DNA of 22,999 bases from Luteimonas_C sp035250245. Lineage in GTDB: Bacteria; Pseudomonadota; Gammaproteobacteria; Xanthomonadales; Xanthomonadaceae. Positions 22,562 through 22,999 of this stretch are shown one piece after another. How positions within the stretch are numbered: the first letter of the stretch is position 1; the number at the start of each line of letters is the position of its first letter. Location: the NCBI GenBank assembly GCA_035250245.1, contig DATFFH010000017.1, forward strand, positions 1 to 22,999, in the 5' to 3' direction. The notes beneath the pieces are model-generated. The model was given only the letters and a program-made list of their open reading frames with translations, made no database searches and was not told where the DNA came from. A program made the position numbers and the translations under genes.

Positions 22562-22867
22562 ATGAGCAACGACAAGAAAGCGGATTTTTCCGGCGTAAGC
22601 GCCAAAGTCGACACCACCGCGGACAAGGTGGAGAAAGCCGACTTTTCCGGCGTCACCGCCAAGGTGGACACCACCGCCGAGAAGGTGGGCTCGCCCGAGC
22701 AGACCTACACCGTGCAGAAAGGGGACACGCTGTCGCACATTTCCAAGCAGTTCTACGGCAAGGCCAGCAAATGGAACGCGATCTTCGAGGCCAACCGCGA
22801 CCAGCTCGACGATCCCGATCTGATCAAACCGGGCCAGGTGCTGAAGATCCCGGCCATCGAAGACTGA
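22562..22867 (+). CDS. LysM-domain protein with N-terminal tandem repeats
   Basis: A 101-residue protein without a signal peptide. Residues 6-24 and 25-43 are two near-identical 19-residue repeats starting KADFSGV and containing AKVDTTA. A LysM domain spans about 49-98 (TYTVQKGDTLSHISKQFYG through GQVLKIP). The LysM part resembles that of E. coli YgaU/Kbp, in which a BON domain precedes LysM. Here the repeats take the BON position. LysM usually binds peptidoglycan or related glycans, but cytoplasmic Kbp binds potassium, so function is open. A strong AAGGAG precedes the ATG. A lipoprotein gene starts 32 bp after its stop. Confidence 0.93.
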   Translation: MSNDKKADFSGVSAKVDTTADKVEKADFSGVTAKVDTTAEKVGSPEQTYTVQKGDTLSHISKQFYGKASKWNAIFEANRDQLDDPDLIKPGQVLKIPAIED

Positions 22868-22898
22868 CCCTCCTTTCCCGCCTCTCAAGGACACTTCC

Positions 22899-22999
22899 AT
22901 GAACCGCAAGACTCTCGCTTACGCATTGATCGTCGCCCTAGCCGGCTCCGTCGCCCTGGTCGGCTGCAAGAAGAAGGAAGAACCCGCCGCCACGCCGCC
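22899..22999 (+). CDS. Lipoprotein, N-terminal part (runs off the window)
   Basis: The ATG at 22899 has AAGGA at about 22888-22892. The visible 33 residues form a lipoprotein signal peptide with lipobox LVGC, followed by a charged KKKEEP and then Ala/Pro-rich start of a linker. It is probably co-transcribed with the LysM gene. The rest is outside the window, so no family can be assigned. Confidence 0.8.
   Translation, partial: MNRKTLAYALIVALAGSVALVGCKKKEEPAATP

Overview
The window is about two-thirds G+C. Its gene content (UbiA, ZapE, close OmpR/EnvZ orthologues, class Ia NrdAB, MetE, QueF) and its dense intergenic palindromic repeats suggest a gammaproteobacterium of the Xanthomonadaceae, most likely Lysobacter or a close relative. 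That assignment rests on recognising families and repeats, not on a search. It reads as core chromosome: I see no prophage, transposase, plasmid gene or CRISPR array.

Layout. 1-2250: ubiA (minus), tRNA-Arg(CCG) with a duplicated 3' end, and a membrane-anchored cytochrome c. 2250-4017: an alpha/beta hydrolase overlapping zapE. 4129-7013 (minus): ompR, envZ and a secreted alpha/beta hydrolase, apparently one operon. 7200-8976: a Gly/Asn-rich secreted protein, an EF-hand protein and a sterol-desaturase-family membrane oxygenase. 8963-13139: promoter, cobalamin riboswitch, nrdA and nrdB. 13258-13656: a hotdog acyl-CoA thioesterase. 13823-16655 (minus): metE with its own cobalamin riboswitch and promoter. 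16686-17483: an APH(6)-like kinase followed by a duplicated tail. 17770-19902 (minus): Mn-type superoxide dismutase and an APC permease. 19999-22999: a secreted M20 amidohydrolase, queF, a LysM protein and the start of a lipoprotein.

Regulatory theme. The B12-independent ribonucleotide reductase (nrdAB) and the B12-independent methionine synthase (metE) each sit behind a cobalamin aptamer with the same promoter geometry. Both leaders continue into a similar expression platform that can hide the ribosome binding site. This implies that cobalamin represses both, and that B12-dependent counterparts lie elsewhere in the genome. In both aptamers the same REP-type palindrome, with perfect 32-bp arms, is embedded in the same peripheral stem. 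This is the most unusual observation in the window.

Other structure includes four repeat families between genes, a nested inverted repeat that covers the start region of the superoxide dismutase mRNA, a tandem duplication of the kinase gene's 3' end carrying mostly synonymous changes, and a ubiA stop codon lying inside a repeat.
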